DNA of 36,847 nucleotides from an uncultured Oscillospiraceae bacterium. GTDB lineage: Bacteria > Bacillota > Clostridia > Oscillospirales > Oscillospiraceae. Numbering within the stretch: the first letter of the stretch is position 1; each line of letters opens with the position of its first letter. Shown here one piece after another: positions 8,727-19,016 of the stretch. The notes beneath the pieces are model-generated. The model was not told the DNA's origin and did not search any database. It saw nothing but the letters and a program-made list of their open reading frames with translations. The position numbers and the translations under genes are program-made. The stretch covers positions 1 through 36,847 of the forward strand of contig CAJTVO010000014.1 in NCBI GenBank assembly GCA_910579485.1, given 5' to 3'.

Positions 8727-10517
8727 TTACAGTGCGCCAATGAGCGTTTTAATCCGTTTCTTTTTCTTCGGGAAAAGTGCATAAAGCTGTTCCGGGTTGC
8801 TGCTATGCAGAATTTGATGTTCTAATTCCGAAAGGACACACAGATTGTCAAAATCATTTGTTCCGCCTTTAGATTTTGGCTTGATGTGGTGGCAGTGGTA
8901 ATTCTCCACCGGAACAAATTCACCTGACAAGTAACTGATTCCCTTTACTGAACTGTACTTGCTGATTCTGAACATAGTCAGACGGCTGTTTTTGATGTAT
9001 TTGGAAGTATTCACAAGGTAGGTTATCATTTCCATCGTAACCCCTGGCTTGTGTTTTTTCTCACCATAATCGTAGGGATTCTTCCTACGAACAACGCCTT
9101 TGGTTGCAGATATCAGGCCACTGTCCCAGTTGGCCCAGTCTATTCTTATGATGGGAATGCCTCCAAAGCAATAATAGCCGTCCTTTCCCCAGGAGCGATA
9201 CCTTCCTCCGAGAAATTGATTTTTATAGGATTGCTCCTTGGTAAACATAGCTCTTTTTTCCATTGTGTGATAAAACAGTTTCTTGATTCGCCAGCCTATT
9301 TTGCTAAAACTTTCACAGAAGTGGGTCATGCCGCGATAGTAGTTGTGGATTCCTACTACATAAATATTCCAGTTGTTGAATGTCTCAAAGCTCGGTTCTT
9401 TCCGAATGGCCCGCAAAAGTTCTCTGCACTTCCCAACAATTTCGTCCGCCTTTTCCTGGGGAAGGCAGTTGGCAACCATTAGCTTACCTTTCTTTTTCAC
9501 ATTCTTGGTATTCTGTTTGAAGACATAGAAGTCATAGCCGAGATATTTCATTTTCTCTTTCGTCAAATCATAAATTTTTGTTTTATCTTCATTGATGACC
9601 AAACGCATATTTCTGGTAAGATAGTTGGTCACGCTGTGACGAAAGCGTTGTGCGTCCTCATGGTCTTTGCACAGAACCAGAATATCATCGGCATACCGCA
9701 CATGGATACCGATTTTCAGATTGGTAGCTTCCAGATTACGCCGTATATGCCCTTTGCTGTGAAACTTCGCCACATCGAGGTCATACCAGCAGTCCCCTTG
9801 GTCCCGGAGCCAGACATCAAACCGATGGAGATAGACATTACTGATGAGCGGACCGAGTATAGAACCCTGCGGAGAACCTTTGGGGTCCTCTACCTTACAG
9901 GACTTTTCAAAGTACCCCTTTTTGATGAAGCGATAGATGTAGTTGAGAATTACCTGGTCCTTTATTCCTATGTGCCATAGTTCCCGATAGGTAATGTCTG
10001 CATCAATGGTCCCAAAGTAGTCTTTCATATCAACAGACAGCACATACGGCATGGTCTGACAATAATTTTTGACCCTTGCCAGTGCATTATGTGTACTGAC
10101 CTGTTCTCTGAAACCGAAAGAGCTTTCCACAAACTTTGTTTCGCAGTAGGGTTCCACAACAAGCTGGATGCACTTTTCCACCAGCTTGTCCCAGATGGAG
10201 CAAATGCCAATGGGCCGCATTTTTCCATTGCCTTTTGGGATATAAATGCGTTTGACATAGTCCATCTGTTTCTTGAGAAGCCGTTCCTTGACAATTTCCG
10301 CTAATTCCATGACCGAATACTTTTCCAGGGTTTTGTAATTGCTTCCATCCGGCCCAGGCGTCATCCTGCCAGGACTTTGCCCCAACTGACGGACCGCCAG
10401 AGCAACATTGCGGTCATCATAGACCATGGGATGCAGATTGCGCATATCAATGGCTCCGTTCTGATAGTCAAGGTATCGTTTCTCCATATCCACATAATAA
10501 ATATTGTTTACTGCCAT
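8727..10517 (-). CDS. ltrA: Group II intron-encoded reverse transcriptase/maturase with HNH endonuclease
   Basis: 596 aa. RT blocks are present: RPIGICSIWDKLVEKCIQ (~101-118), SSFGFRE, SVDMKDYFGTID, GSPQGSILGPLISN (214-227) and the catalytic YADD (275-278). A maturase (X) region follows. The C-terminal HNH endonuclease has CHHIKPKSKGGTNDFDNLCVL and ends near residue 596. All key residues are present and no frame break is seen, so the protein could support splicing (maturase) and retrohoming (RT plus endonuclease). It lies within intron domain IV. The ATG is preceded by a GAGGCG sequence. Confidence 0.95.
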   Translation of the reverse strand: MAVNNIYYVDMEKRYLDYQNGAIDMRNLHPMVYDDRNVALAVRQLGQSPGRMTPGPDGSNYKTLEKYSVMELAEIVKERLLKKQMDYVKRIYIPKGNGKMRPIGICSIWDKLVEKCIQLVVEPYCETKFVESSFGFREQVSTHNALARVKNYCQTMPYVLSVDMKDYFGTIDADITYRELWHIGIKDQVILNYIYRFIKKGYFEKSCKVEDPKGSPQGSILGPLISNVYLHRFDVWLRDQGDCWYDLDVAKFHSKGHIRRNLEATNLKIGIHVRYADDILVLCKDHEDAQRFRHSVTNYLTRNMRLVINEDKTKIYDLTKEKMKYLGYDFYVFKQNTKNVKKKGKLMVANCLPQEKADEIVGKCRELLRAIRKEPSFETFNNWNIYVVGIHNYYRGMTHFCESFSKIGWRIKKLFYHTMEKRAMFTKEQSYKNQFLGGRYRSWGKDGYYCFGGIPIIRIDWANWDSGLISATKGVVRRKNPYDYGEKKHKPGVTMEMITYLVNTSKYIKNSRLTMFRISKYSSVKGISYLSGEFVPVENYHCHHIKPKSKGGTNDFDNLCVLSELEHQILHSSNPEQLYALFPKKKKRIKTLIGAL

Positions 10518-11229
10518 AGGCTTTTCGCCTCATTTCCGTAACGATTAGTCTCTTGCGTCTAATGGGCGAATATAGGTTGTACTGTTTTATCGTTCAAAGC
10601 AAGACTAAGGCCCTTCGCTCCCCCGTATTTCTTGATACGGGATCTTCGCTACTACGGCCCCGGTGACTACCCGTTCATAACCTTTCTGGCCCTACCCTTT
10701 CGGTGCGGACCGTCCCCGGTTATTGCTGAATCGCCGGGCAGTTCGCCTGTATCGATACGACTGCCTTAATGCTATACTTAGGACTCCTCTCTGCTCCGTG
10801 AGCCTGCATTTCTGCGGTACGTTTCTCACGTACTCTATGGCGGCCATAACGCCATCCCCCATTGCAACACGGCAATATTGCGTGAGGTAGACTCATTCCT
10901 TTATCCTCTTTCATATGATGAAAGGTTGGATAAGCCTAGTTACGAAGCGTACAAACAAAGGAATTTCTATCCATATATAGCGGAGCCCGGGGTGTACCGT
11001 CACCGGCAGTGTCCCCGTCTTCACCTATGCTTCGCGACTGCCTGTTACCAGACAGCCGGCAGGAGTATCAGCCGCAGTCGGATACATGAGATATTAGGCT
11101 CTCATGCCGCTGCCAGTCGTATCAATTACCAACAAAATACGCCGTTTTCACCTCCTTTGTGGCGTTTTTGCCTGGTTCATAGCTGTGTCACGCTACTACG
11201 CGAGTTTTGAGCTATGATTCAGGTCGCAC
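10518..11229 (-). ncRNA. Group II intron 5' ribozyme region (domains I-III and start of IV)
   Basis: About 710 non-coding bases between the 5' splice site and the intron protein start. They hold many GC-rich inverted segments expected for domain I, which selects the target by pairing with the upstream exon. I did not resolve the EBS1/EBS2 loops with confidence. Short ORFs here are not genes. Confidence 0.7.
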
Positions 11230-14200
11230 TACCGTCCAGGACGAACCCCTTCACCGTCTTGACCTCCTTGGCGATGATGGTGGTACCGGGGATCAGCCCA
11301 TTCAGCACGATCTGGCCGTTTCGGTCGGTGATATACTCGCCCTTGTTGGGGCCGAGCGGCGTACCGGCACTGTCCGTGACGAGGAATGTCACCCCGGCCA
11401 ACGGCTCGTTGTTACTGCCCTCAATATATTTTTGAATAGTCAGCGTGTTGCTGGGAATGTTGTAGACCTTGATGGTCTGCGTGTCCTCGGCGTTCACCAC
11501 CACCGTCTGCGTCTGCGTGGCGGGGTCAATGGTGTAGCCGGGAATGGTCTTTGTCTCCTTGATCACGATGGTGCCTGTGATTCCGGAAATGCGGATCTCA
11601 CCGTTCTGGTCGGTGGTGTAGAGGCCCTTACTGCTGAGATGGCCGTTGTCGGCGTCCACGTAGCCGCCCTCGGCGTAGGTCAGCTCAAATTCGACCCCGG
11701 CCAGCGGCTTGTTGGTGAGCTTATCCAGCTTTTGGATAACCAGTGTCCCAGTCCGCTTATTATAGAAGCGCAGGGTTTGAACTTCGCCGGATTTGATAAG
11801 AATGGACTTGGGCGCGCCGTCCAGCACATAGCCCTCCAGCGTCTTGACCTCCCGTGCGGTGATGGTGGTGCCGGGGGTCAGGCCGTTCAGCACGATGCGG
11901 CCATTCTCGTCTGTGATGAACTCGCCATTGGAGTTGCCAACGACGGCCCCGCTGGAGTCTGTCACAAGGAAAGTAACGCCTTTCAGCGGGGTTGTGGTGC
12001 CCTCGATATACTTCTCAATCACCAGCGTTGTGCTGGGGGTGTTGGTAAAATGGAGCGTCTGTGTGTCGTTGGGGTTCACCACAACGGTCTGCGTCCGGGT
12101 GGCCTCGTCGATGGTGTAGCCGGGGATGGTGGCCGTTTCCGTCACCACCAGCGTCCCCACCACGCCATTGATGGTGATTTTGCCGTCCTTATCCGTAAAA
12201 TACAGGCCGTTGCTGCTGATCTGCCCGTTTTCAGCGGGTACAAACTCGCCCGTGGAGGTGGTCACTTTGAAGGTCACGCCCTGCAAGGGCTTGCCGGTGA
12301 GGGCATCCCGCTTGTCGATGACCAGCGTCCCGGCCTTGGAGTTTTTCACGATGACGGTCTGCGTGTCGCCGCCCTGCCCGATGACAACATTGGTGCTGGC
12401 GGTGTCCATCACATAACCTGCCGGGGCCTTGATTTCATTCAGCACATAAGCGCCGGGGGCCAGATTGGTGATTTTGATTTCCCCCTGTGCGTCCGTGGTG
12501 AAGATTCCATTTTGGGTCAGCGTAGATGTGCCGATCACGCCGTCCAGACCAACTTCACAGCCAGCGGCGGTCACAACCCGAAACTCTGCGCCGGGGAGGG
12601 GCTGACCGGTGGCGCTGTCCCGTTTTTGGATAATGATAGCGCCCTTCGGCTGGTTCTTGAACGTAAGGGACACGGTGCGCCCCTCCTTGATCTGCACGGT
12701 CTGGCTCTGCGTGTCCAGGATAAAGCCAGCGGGGGCGCGGGTTTCCGTCACCACCACACTCTTGCCGGGGGTCAGGCCGGTAATGCGGATTTCGCCGTTT
12801 TCATCGGTGCGGTACACGCCGTTGCTGTCGCCCACAACTGTACCGTCTGCATACAACACCTTAAACTCGGCGTTCTGCAAGGTGACGGAGGGGTTGACGG
12901 AACAGACCTTTCTAATCAGGAGTTGGCCGTCCGGGGCGTTGGTAAATCTGACGGTGACAACGCTCTGTTCGCCGCTGTCGGCCAGCATGATCGTTTCCGA
13001 GGACTGGATAATGTTGTACCCGTCCGCCGCGTCTACCTCCTCCAGCACATACGCGCCGGGGTTCAGCCCCGTCCACATGGCGGTGCCGTTCTTCCCGGTG
13101 ACTTTGGTGCCGATGACGGTGCCGCCTGTGCCGGAAGTGCCGCCCAGGTAGCGGAGTTGGAACGTACAACCGGGCAGGGCTGCGCCGGTCACGCTGTCGT
13201 ATTTCTCAACGATCACAGCATTTTTTGGCACATTCTCAAAAGTGATAACCTTGCTCTCGCCGCCCTTGATATAAAATTCCTGAGTGGCGGGCTGCTTGAT
13301 GGTGTACCCCGCGGCTGGGGCCAGCTCCGTTACCTTGTACCAGCCGTCCCGCAGCAGGTCAACGAAAAACTGGCCGTTGGCATCGGAGTAGAACGTGCCC
13401 AGGCTGTTCAACTCGCCTGTGGTGGTGCTGTTGGAGCCGTACCAGACCTCAAACTTGGCCCCCTTGATGGGACTGCCGGTGATGCTGTCCACCTTATTCA
13501 CGGTCAAAGTGGGTTTTCTATGGTTTTCAAAATGAACAGTATGGTCGCGGTTGGGGTAGAGGGTGACAAGCTGGCTGGGTGCGTCCATGAGCCAGGGGGC
13601 CGGGACGGACTTCTCGGAGATTTCGTAAACTCCGGGGAGAAGATTGTCCAGCGTGGCCCTGCCCTCGCTGTCCGTCTTGATCTCGTCCACGCTGTGGCCG
13701 TCCGCCGCTTTCACCAGAAAAACAGTATCAGGGATGGGATCGCCGGTGTCGGCGTCCTTTTTGTAGACGATCAGGTTGGGCCGCTTCTGGTTCTCAATGG
13801 TGATGGTGCTGGTCTGGCCGGGGAACAGCTCCACATGGTACTCCTGAAGGTCGAGAATGTGGTCTGCCACGGTCGCGGTTTCCTTGATGGAGTACACACC
13901 GGGTTCCAGATTGACGATGTTGATTTCGCCCTTATCATCGGTGATGCGGTCGAGGTAGTGGGTGCCGTCCTCGATTTTGGCGATGCGGAAATGCACCCCG
14001 CCCAGCCGTGTTCCGTCCGAACTGGTCTTGATGAGCCGCAGGGAGGGCTTGGGGGTGTTCGTAAAAACAAAGTTGGCGTTCTCGTCCGGGTTCACCTGCA
14101 CCACACGGACGGCATCATCAATCAGATAGCCCTCCGGGGCCTCCAATTCCCGCACCTCGTATGCGCCGGGGGTCAGCTTGGACAGGTCGATCTCGCCGTT

Positions 14201-16552
14201 GATGTCGGTGGTGAACTCCTGCCGGTAGCTGCCGCCAACCAATTTGAACTCAAAACGAACGTTGGGCAGGGATTTCATGGTCACGCTGTCCACCTTCACC
14301 AGATGGATGCCCGGTTTCAGCGAATTAAAAAAGACCAACTCCCGCGTCTGTGTGTCGCCAGCCTTCAATTCGATCTGCTGGGGGGTTGAGTTGACAACGT
14401 GCTCATCGTCCGTGGCGATCTCCTTCACCAGATAGGTGCCGGGTTCCAGGTCGTACAAAAAAATCTCGCCGCTGGCGTTGGTGGTGTACTCCCCGAACAG
14501 GTCGCCGTCATGCCAGACCTCAAAGGTCACATCGGGCATGGGCCTGTTGCTGGTCAGGTCGTATTTCAAGATACGCAGGGCGGGCCGCGCCCGGTTGGTA
14601 ATTGTCAGCACCGGGTCATCCTCCACGGCGGGGTCGTAGGGGTCGATGTGGATGCCGTGGGGCGTCTTGTCCAGCACATACCCAGCGGGGGAGGCGGTTT
14701 CCACCACCTCAATGTAGGCTTCCTTCTTGATGCCTGTCACGCGGGCCACGCCGTCATCGTTGGTGGTGACGGAGGTAATCAGCTTGCCGTCCGCGTACAC
14801 GTCAAAGGTGGCGTTGGGCAAAGACACGCCGGTCTGCTCATCCACCTTCAGAATGGTCAGGCTGATGTCCCGCACATTCTCCCAGGTGATGGTCACGTCC
14901 TTGGTGCCGTCCCACTCTACCGTCTCCACACGGGAGGACTCCACATACCCCTCCGGGCTGGACTGCTCCGTGATACGATACGATCCGTAGGGCAGTTCGT
15001 CCCCCTCAAAGGAGATGGTGCCGTCAAAGCCGGTGATGCCGGTGGTCATATAGGAGCCGTCGATCTGCTCAAAGCGGAACACGGCCCCCTGCAAGCTGCC
15101 CTTGTTCTGTGCGTCAATTTTTTTGATGGTAAAGCCGCGCTCCACATCATCCGTCACGGTCAGATACTCGGTGCGGCCAGCGGTGAGGGTGACGCCTATG
15201 GGGGCCACAATTTGATAGCCCTCCGGGGCGGCGGTTTCCGCAAGGGTGTATTTTTCATCTGCGGGGAGGTCCCGCCAGATAATTTGACCGTTTCGGTCGG
15301 TGGTGCCGGTAACGGTGGTGCCGCCGCTGCCAGTCAGGGTGAACTCGGCCCCCTCAAGCGGAGCACCGCCCGCCCCCGCCTTGATAACTTGCAGGCTGGC
15401 GGTTTCGGGCAGATCCTCCGTACTGTTCCATTTGAAGGGTGCAGAGGCTTCCAGAGTCGTATAGCCGGGGTCAGAGATGATATAGGACTGCTCCGATGCG
15501 GCGGGGTTGTAGGCCAGGAACAAGTTATACTGCGCCACGCCGCCCGTTGCCTTGATGGTAAAACTGCCATCATCCATTACGTTATCCGCAGGGATACAAA
15601 CCTTGAACGCACCATAGTATTCCTCTCCGTTGGCGTTAAGATTGGTGCTGTGCGCCCTGCTGGTGTCCACCTTGTAGCAGGTGGCCCCGTTTTCCTGCAC
15701 CGTCTCCAGGGGGGAATTGTTCTCCGCTACAAAGATGGTGCCCTGGGGAGCATCGGTAGAATACACTTTGGTCTTGCGCTCATCGATCCAGGTGGAGGTA
15801 GCGGAGGCCACATACATCACACGGGTGTAATATGTTTTCCCGTTGATGGTTTCCTTTTTAATTCCGTCTGCACTATTCTCAGCGGCTCCCGCTAAGCCAC
15901 GGTCATGAATTACTTCGACTCCGCGTACATCCTGATTTTCTTCTGCCCGGATGGACAGGCCGGTATAGAGCGGCTTATCCCAATGCTTGGACAGTTCCAA
16001 AATGGCTTTTACGCTGTCAAAAATTCGGATTTTCTGAGCGTCTGCGGTGGGCACGGCGAGGGTTTCACTGCCTGCGGTAAAGGACGTACCGGGGACGGCA
16101 AGCTGGCCGCAGGATGCCCAGACCGCCACCTGCGTGGCGTATTTGTACTCGTCCTCCGTCAATCCGCTGATGCCCCGTACATCGTCTTGGTGCAGTTCCT
16201 TAAACTGCGCCAGGGTACGGTTGGGGTAGCCGCTTGCGAATACACCCATGGTCTGCGGGTTGCGGTTGTAGGGCTGAACGGTGAGAGCTTTGTTGGGAGA
16301 TACCCCTTTCAGCCCGTGGTTGACACAGTAGGCGGTGCCGGTCAGCCCGTCGTTGCTGGTGTACTTCCAGTAGCCGCCGCCAATGGTGCCGCCTGCGGCC
16401 TTGGACAGATACTTCCCGTACCCGGCCTGTTGGATGGTGACAGTGCCGCTGCTCCCCAGCGAGGCGGCGCTTGCCGGGAGTGCGAGCAGGCCAAACAGGG
16501 TTGATACTACCAGCAGCATAGACAGCAGGCGGCAGAAACGCTTATGCTTCAT
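11230..16552 (-). CDS. Giant thioester/Cna-B repeat surface adhesin, 5' exon
   Basis: Encodes residues 1-1774 of a 2259-aa protein; the frame then runs four codons into the intron and stops (SAT). Signal peptide ~1-29 ends LPASA. A thioester-domain pattern follows, with TAYCVNHG (C76) and YATQVAVWA (Q141), the Cys/Gln pair that can form an internal thioester able to bond covalently to host surfaces. From ~385 on there are about fifteen Cna-B (SpaA/prealbumin-like) domains of ~90 residues. Each starts like 'L.I.K.D..TG.PL.GA.F' and carries the 'L..G.Y...E..AP.GY' motif typical of isopeptide-bonded stalks. AGGAG precedes the ATG. With the sortase and LPKTGY end it is probably a wall-anchored fibre. 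It may promote mating-pair contact or gut adhesion; that is inference. Confidence 0.9.
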
Positions 16553-16589
16553 AAAATAGATTGCTCCTTTCTTGGGTCAGGCATAAAGA

Positions 16590-16618
16590 AAAGGCAGCCG
16601 CTTTCACAGTCTGCCTTT
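16590..16618 (-). terminator. Terminator-like hairpin in the adhesin leader
   Basis: An 8-bp stem AAAGGCAG/CTGCCTTT with a 13-base loop, followed on the minus strand by TTCTTTATG. It lies ~40 bp upstream of the adhesin start codon, so it may act as an attenuator in the leader rather than the end of an operon. Confidence 0.5.
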
Positions 16619-16652
16619 CCAAATACGCCTGTTCAGTTGATGATTTCAAAAC

Positions 16653-16685
16653 AAAATCGCAACCCAGTGAAACAGTTGCGATTTT
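16653..16685 (-). terminator. Intrinsic terminator after the SLH/transglutaminase gene
   Basis: An 11-bp perfect stem (AAAATCGCAAC with GTTGCGATTTT), 11-base loop, then GTTTTGAAATC on the minus strand. It lies about 65 bp beyond the stop codon at 16751. Confidence 0.7.
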
Positions 16686-16750
16686 GAGGTGAGAAATGGG
16701 TCTGCGGCTGTGGAGTTTTCGATGTTAGCCGGAAACAGAATAGAACAGGC

Positions 16751-18112
16751 CTATTTCGCTGATGTGCTCCCGGGGACAAGCAGTTCCTTCAGGAAAGCCG
16801 TCTGCTCCGGCGCTCGGTCAGTACGACCCTGCACCGTTTCCGTGAGCAGTATATAAGGCCGGTGGTAGAGGTCGTTGGCGGACACATCCACATGGAGCCA
16901 CTGACCGTCCACATAGACCATATTCCAGGTGTGGTCGGTTGTGCTGATAGAGATACATGGGATATTGGCCGCCCCACACAGAAATCTAAAGTTACAGGCA
17001 TAGTCTCCACAGGCGGCGTCCAGTTCGGTGCTGTGTTCAGAGAAAGTGCGCGGAATCCCGGCAACGCCCTTTTTGTTGTAGGCCAGCAGAGAGCACAGGT
17101 AATCATTGAGATATTCCACCTTCTCTCGGTCTGTCCCCAGCCGGTTTGCCTGTTCGATAGCAGGCTGGATGAAGTCAAAGGGCGTTTGGTAGTTCTCCGG
17201 CATTGTGGCAGACACGGCGAAGTAGTCCAAGTACTTCCAGTAGTCAGTGAAATTTTCTGGAACGTGATGCTCATATCGAAGGATTCCTTCCATGCGGCCG
17301 AGCAGATTTTTTACCGCGCTGTAGTCGCTGCCCTTAGCTACCATGGTATAGGCGGGAGCAGTTTCGCTGGTTCCGTCTACAATGGCCTGCCGGATGGCGT
17401 TGTAGAGCGCCCGGTCATAGGTGGCTGTGAATACGGCGGGATTGGCCTGTTGGGAAAAGTCCTCCCGGCTCCAGTGATTCGCGGTGATAGTGTAGGACTG
17501 AGATGTGCCGTTGTTATCGGGTGGACGAACAGGTTTCGGATTATCCTGTGTTCTGCCCTCTGCGTTCCAAGCCCGGCTAATTAGCACAGCCATCTCGCCA
17601 CGAGTGATGATAGATGCCTGGGCTGTAGATTGGCTGATCAGATTCAGGCTGGCGGCATACTGACTGGCGGTGCTATAGCTCCATACGTTTCCCTCGCCAT
17701 CCTTATAGCCGCAGCAGCGGAGCACTACTGTACAGGCCATAGCTGGGGTAACAGGGTCATTGGGCCCGTAGTGGTACACATCATAGCCGGATACCAGCAG
17801 ATTGGCGATACAGTATCCTACATAGGGCTTGGCCCAAGCAGGTACATCGGTGAAGTAGCAGGCCCAGGTGTAGTGGTCGGGATTAACCTCGCCTTCCCCG
17901 TGAAGCCGGGTGAGGACAGCGGCCATCTCGGCCCGGGTCAGCCCTCTGTCCAGCGTCAGGTCACCAGAGCCGTTGCCCTGATACACGCCCCGCTCCCGCA
18001 GGTAAGCGCCCGCCGCCTCGATCTCCGACGGCTGCTCCGCTGCGAATGCGGGGGTAGCCACGCTCAGGCAAAGCGCACAGGCCAGTACCATGGATAAAAA
18101 TTTTTGCCTCAT
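16751..18112 (-). CDS. Secreted SLH-domain and transglutaminase-like protein
   Basis: 453 aa. Signal peptide ~1-24 (CLSVATPAFAA). S-layer homology-type repeats cover ~30-185 (LTRAEMAAVLTRLHG, FTDVPAWAKPYVGYCIANLLVSGY, ITRGEMAVLISRAWN), which normally bind secondary wall polymers. The C-terminal half is a transglutaminase-like fold: AACGDYACNFRFLC (C368), DHTWNMVYVDGQW (H394) and LHVDVSAND (D409), a Cys-His-Asp triad. It may crosslink or cleave surface proteins. It follows the sortase gene after 67 bp and precedes the adhesin, so a joint role in surface assembly is likely. Its ribosome site is inside a hairpin. Confidence 0.85.
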   Translation of the reverse strand: MRQKFLSMVLACALCLSVATPAFAAEQPSEIEAAGAYLRERGVYQGNGSGDLTLDRGLTRAEMAAVLTRLHGEGEVNPDHYTWACYFTDVPAWAKPYVGYCIANLLVSGYDVYHYGPNDPVTPAMACTVVLRCCGYKDGEGNVWSYSTASQYAASLNLISQSTAQASIITRGEMAVLISRAWNAEGRTQDNPKPVRPPDNNGTSQSYTITANHWSREDFSQQANPAVFTATYDRALYNAIRQAIVDGTSETAPAYTMVAKGSDYSAVKNLLGRMEGILRYEHHVPENFTDYWKYLDYFAVSATMPENYQTPFDFIQPAIEQANRLGTDREKVEYLNDYLCSLLAYNKKGVAGIPRTFSEHSTELDAACGDYACNFRFLCGAANIPCISISTTDHTWNMVYVDGQWLHVDVSANDLYHRPYILLTETVQGRTDRAPEQTAFLKELLVPGSTSAK

Positions 18113-18114
18113 AG

Positions 18115-18169
18115 TGAAAACCTCCTTGTCTGTGATACTTCTCTTTACGAAAATAAGAAGAGGTTTTCA
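18115..18169 (-). promoter_or_regulatory. Hairpin hiding the ribosome site of the transglutaminase-like gene
   Basis: TGAAAACCTC and GAGGTTTTCA (18160-18169 and 18115-18124) form a perfect 10-bp inverted repeat. The 3' arm contains most of the GGAGG ribosome site (18125-18121) just before the ATG at 18112, so folding would block translation starts. Confidence 0.55.
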
Positions 18170-18179
18170 ACAGCAGGTT

Positions 18180-19016
18180 CTACTTTTTTTCGACAGCCTG
18201 CACCAGCACCCGGCTCTCCGGGTGGTCAGCCAGGCAGGTGGTGAGGGTAATGCGGTTGTCTGCGGTGGACTGGAGATAGCTCCAATCGGTATTGGAGATG
18301 ATCTGCACGGTAGTGACCTGATAGGTACGGGTGCCGTAGATCGTAGTATAGGTGATGATATCGCCCTGCTTCAGATTCTTGATGGAGCCGATGACATACT
18401 TGCTGCCCCGGTTGTGGCCGCACACCGAAACATTTCCGTCCCAGGCCGAGGTGGAACTGTAATGCCCCAGGCCCTTTTTCATGCTCTCGGCGGTCTCACC
18501 CTCCCACACCTTCATATTGATCTTCAGGGAGGGGATCTTGACAGTTCCGATGCTGCCGTCCTTGTAGGCCATACCCTCCACACTGGTGTAGGTCGGCTGC
18601 TGGTATGTGGGGGCGGTGGGCAGGTTGGGGGGGACGGCTGAACCGGAACCGTCTGTGTCCTCGGTGAGTACCGTGAGGGGGCCACCGCTGCCGGCAACAC
18701 CGTAGTATCCACCGCTGATCCCGTCATTGGTGGCAACAGCCCCTTGCAGTCCGGGCAGGATCGTCCGTTCCATCACGCCGGTCATGGTAGTGCTCTGGAC
18801 GCCGTACTCCAGTTCCGGCGCTTGGTAGTCGATCACATTTTTGCCGCCGTAGTTGTACTGCGTGCCGTAGACATCCTCGTAGGAACTGCTGTTGTAGTAG
18901 TCCTGGGGCGCTGTGGTGGTGAAATTGTAGTCCGCCGCCTGAGCGCCCGTCACCATCAGAGACGTCATAGCGGCGGCGGCCAGCACCATGGACAGGATGT
19001 GCTTCATGTTCTTCAC
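18180..19016 (-). CDS. Sortase (class D/B-like) with signal peptide
   Basis: 278 aa. N-terminal signal or membrane helix ~4-27, a Ser/Tyr/Pro-rich linker to ~145, then the sortase barrel. It shows IGTVKIPSLKINMKVWEG, GNVSVCGHNRG (catalytic His201), ITLTTCLADHPESRVLVQA (catalytic Cys261, Arg269). The TLTTC-x7-R arrangement is diagnostic. It would cut LPXTG-type motifs and attach the protein to peptidoglycan or build a fibre; the adhesin ending in LPKTGY is the obvious substrate. The start overlaps the stop of the gene before by 4 bp (ATGA), indicating translational coupling. It is at the end of the transfer operon. Confidence 0.92.
   Translation of the reverse strand: MKNMKHILSMVLAAAAMTSLMVTGAQAADYNFTTTAPQDYYNSSSYEDVYGTQYNYGGKNVIDYQAPELEYGVQSTTMTGVMERTILPGLQGAVATNDGISGGYYGVAGSGGPLTVLTEDTDGSGSAVPPNLPTAPTYQQPTYTSVEGMAYKDGSIGTVKIPSLKINMKVWEGETAESMKKGLGHYSSTSAWDGNVSVCGHNRGSKYVIGSIKNLKQGDIITYTTIYGTRTYQVTTVQIISNTDWSYLQSTADNRITLTTCLADHPESRVLVQAVEKK

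Larger units (their letters stand above)
8562..11229 (-). mobile_element. Group II intron interrupting the adhesin gene
   Basis: Boundaries come from the sequence itself. The minus-strand 5' end is GTGCGACCTG (from 11229), the GUGYG rule of group II introns. The 3' end is TTACCTAT (to 8562), an AY end. Removing exactly these 2668 bases restores one open frame through a Cna-B domain (FVLDG + TSSPQSILIK). It encodes an RT/maturase and has domain V and VI hairpins near its 3' end. It is in the sense orientation, so splicing from the adhesin mRNA is possible. The coding part is visibly more AT-rich than its surroundings, indicating separate origin. Confidence 0.9.

Noticed and set aside
10988..10997. 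TACCGTCACC in the intron as a possible EBS1.
   Set aside because: On the intron strand it reads the same sense as the exon sequence, so it cannot pair with the upstream exon. EBS loops were left unassigned.
11207..14389. A 1060-codon plus-strand open frame antisense to the adhesin.
   Set aside because: Shadow of the GC-rich, repeat-rich adhesin; its product is repetitive, has no domain pattern, and the minus-strand protein clearly carries the Cna-B motifs.
11230..16552. CRISPR-like regular repetition.
   Set aside because: Repeat period is ~270 bp, coding and diverged; it is Cna-B protein domain repetition, not repeats with spacers.
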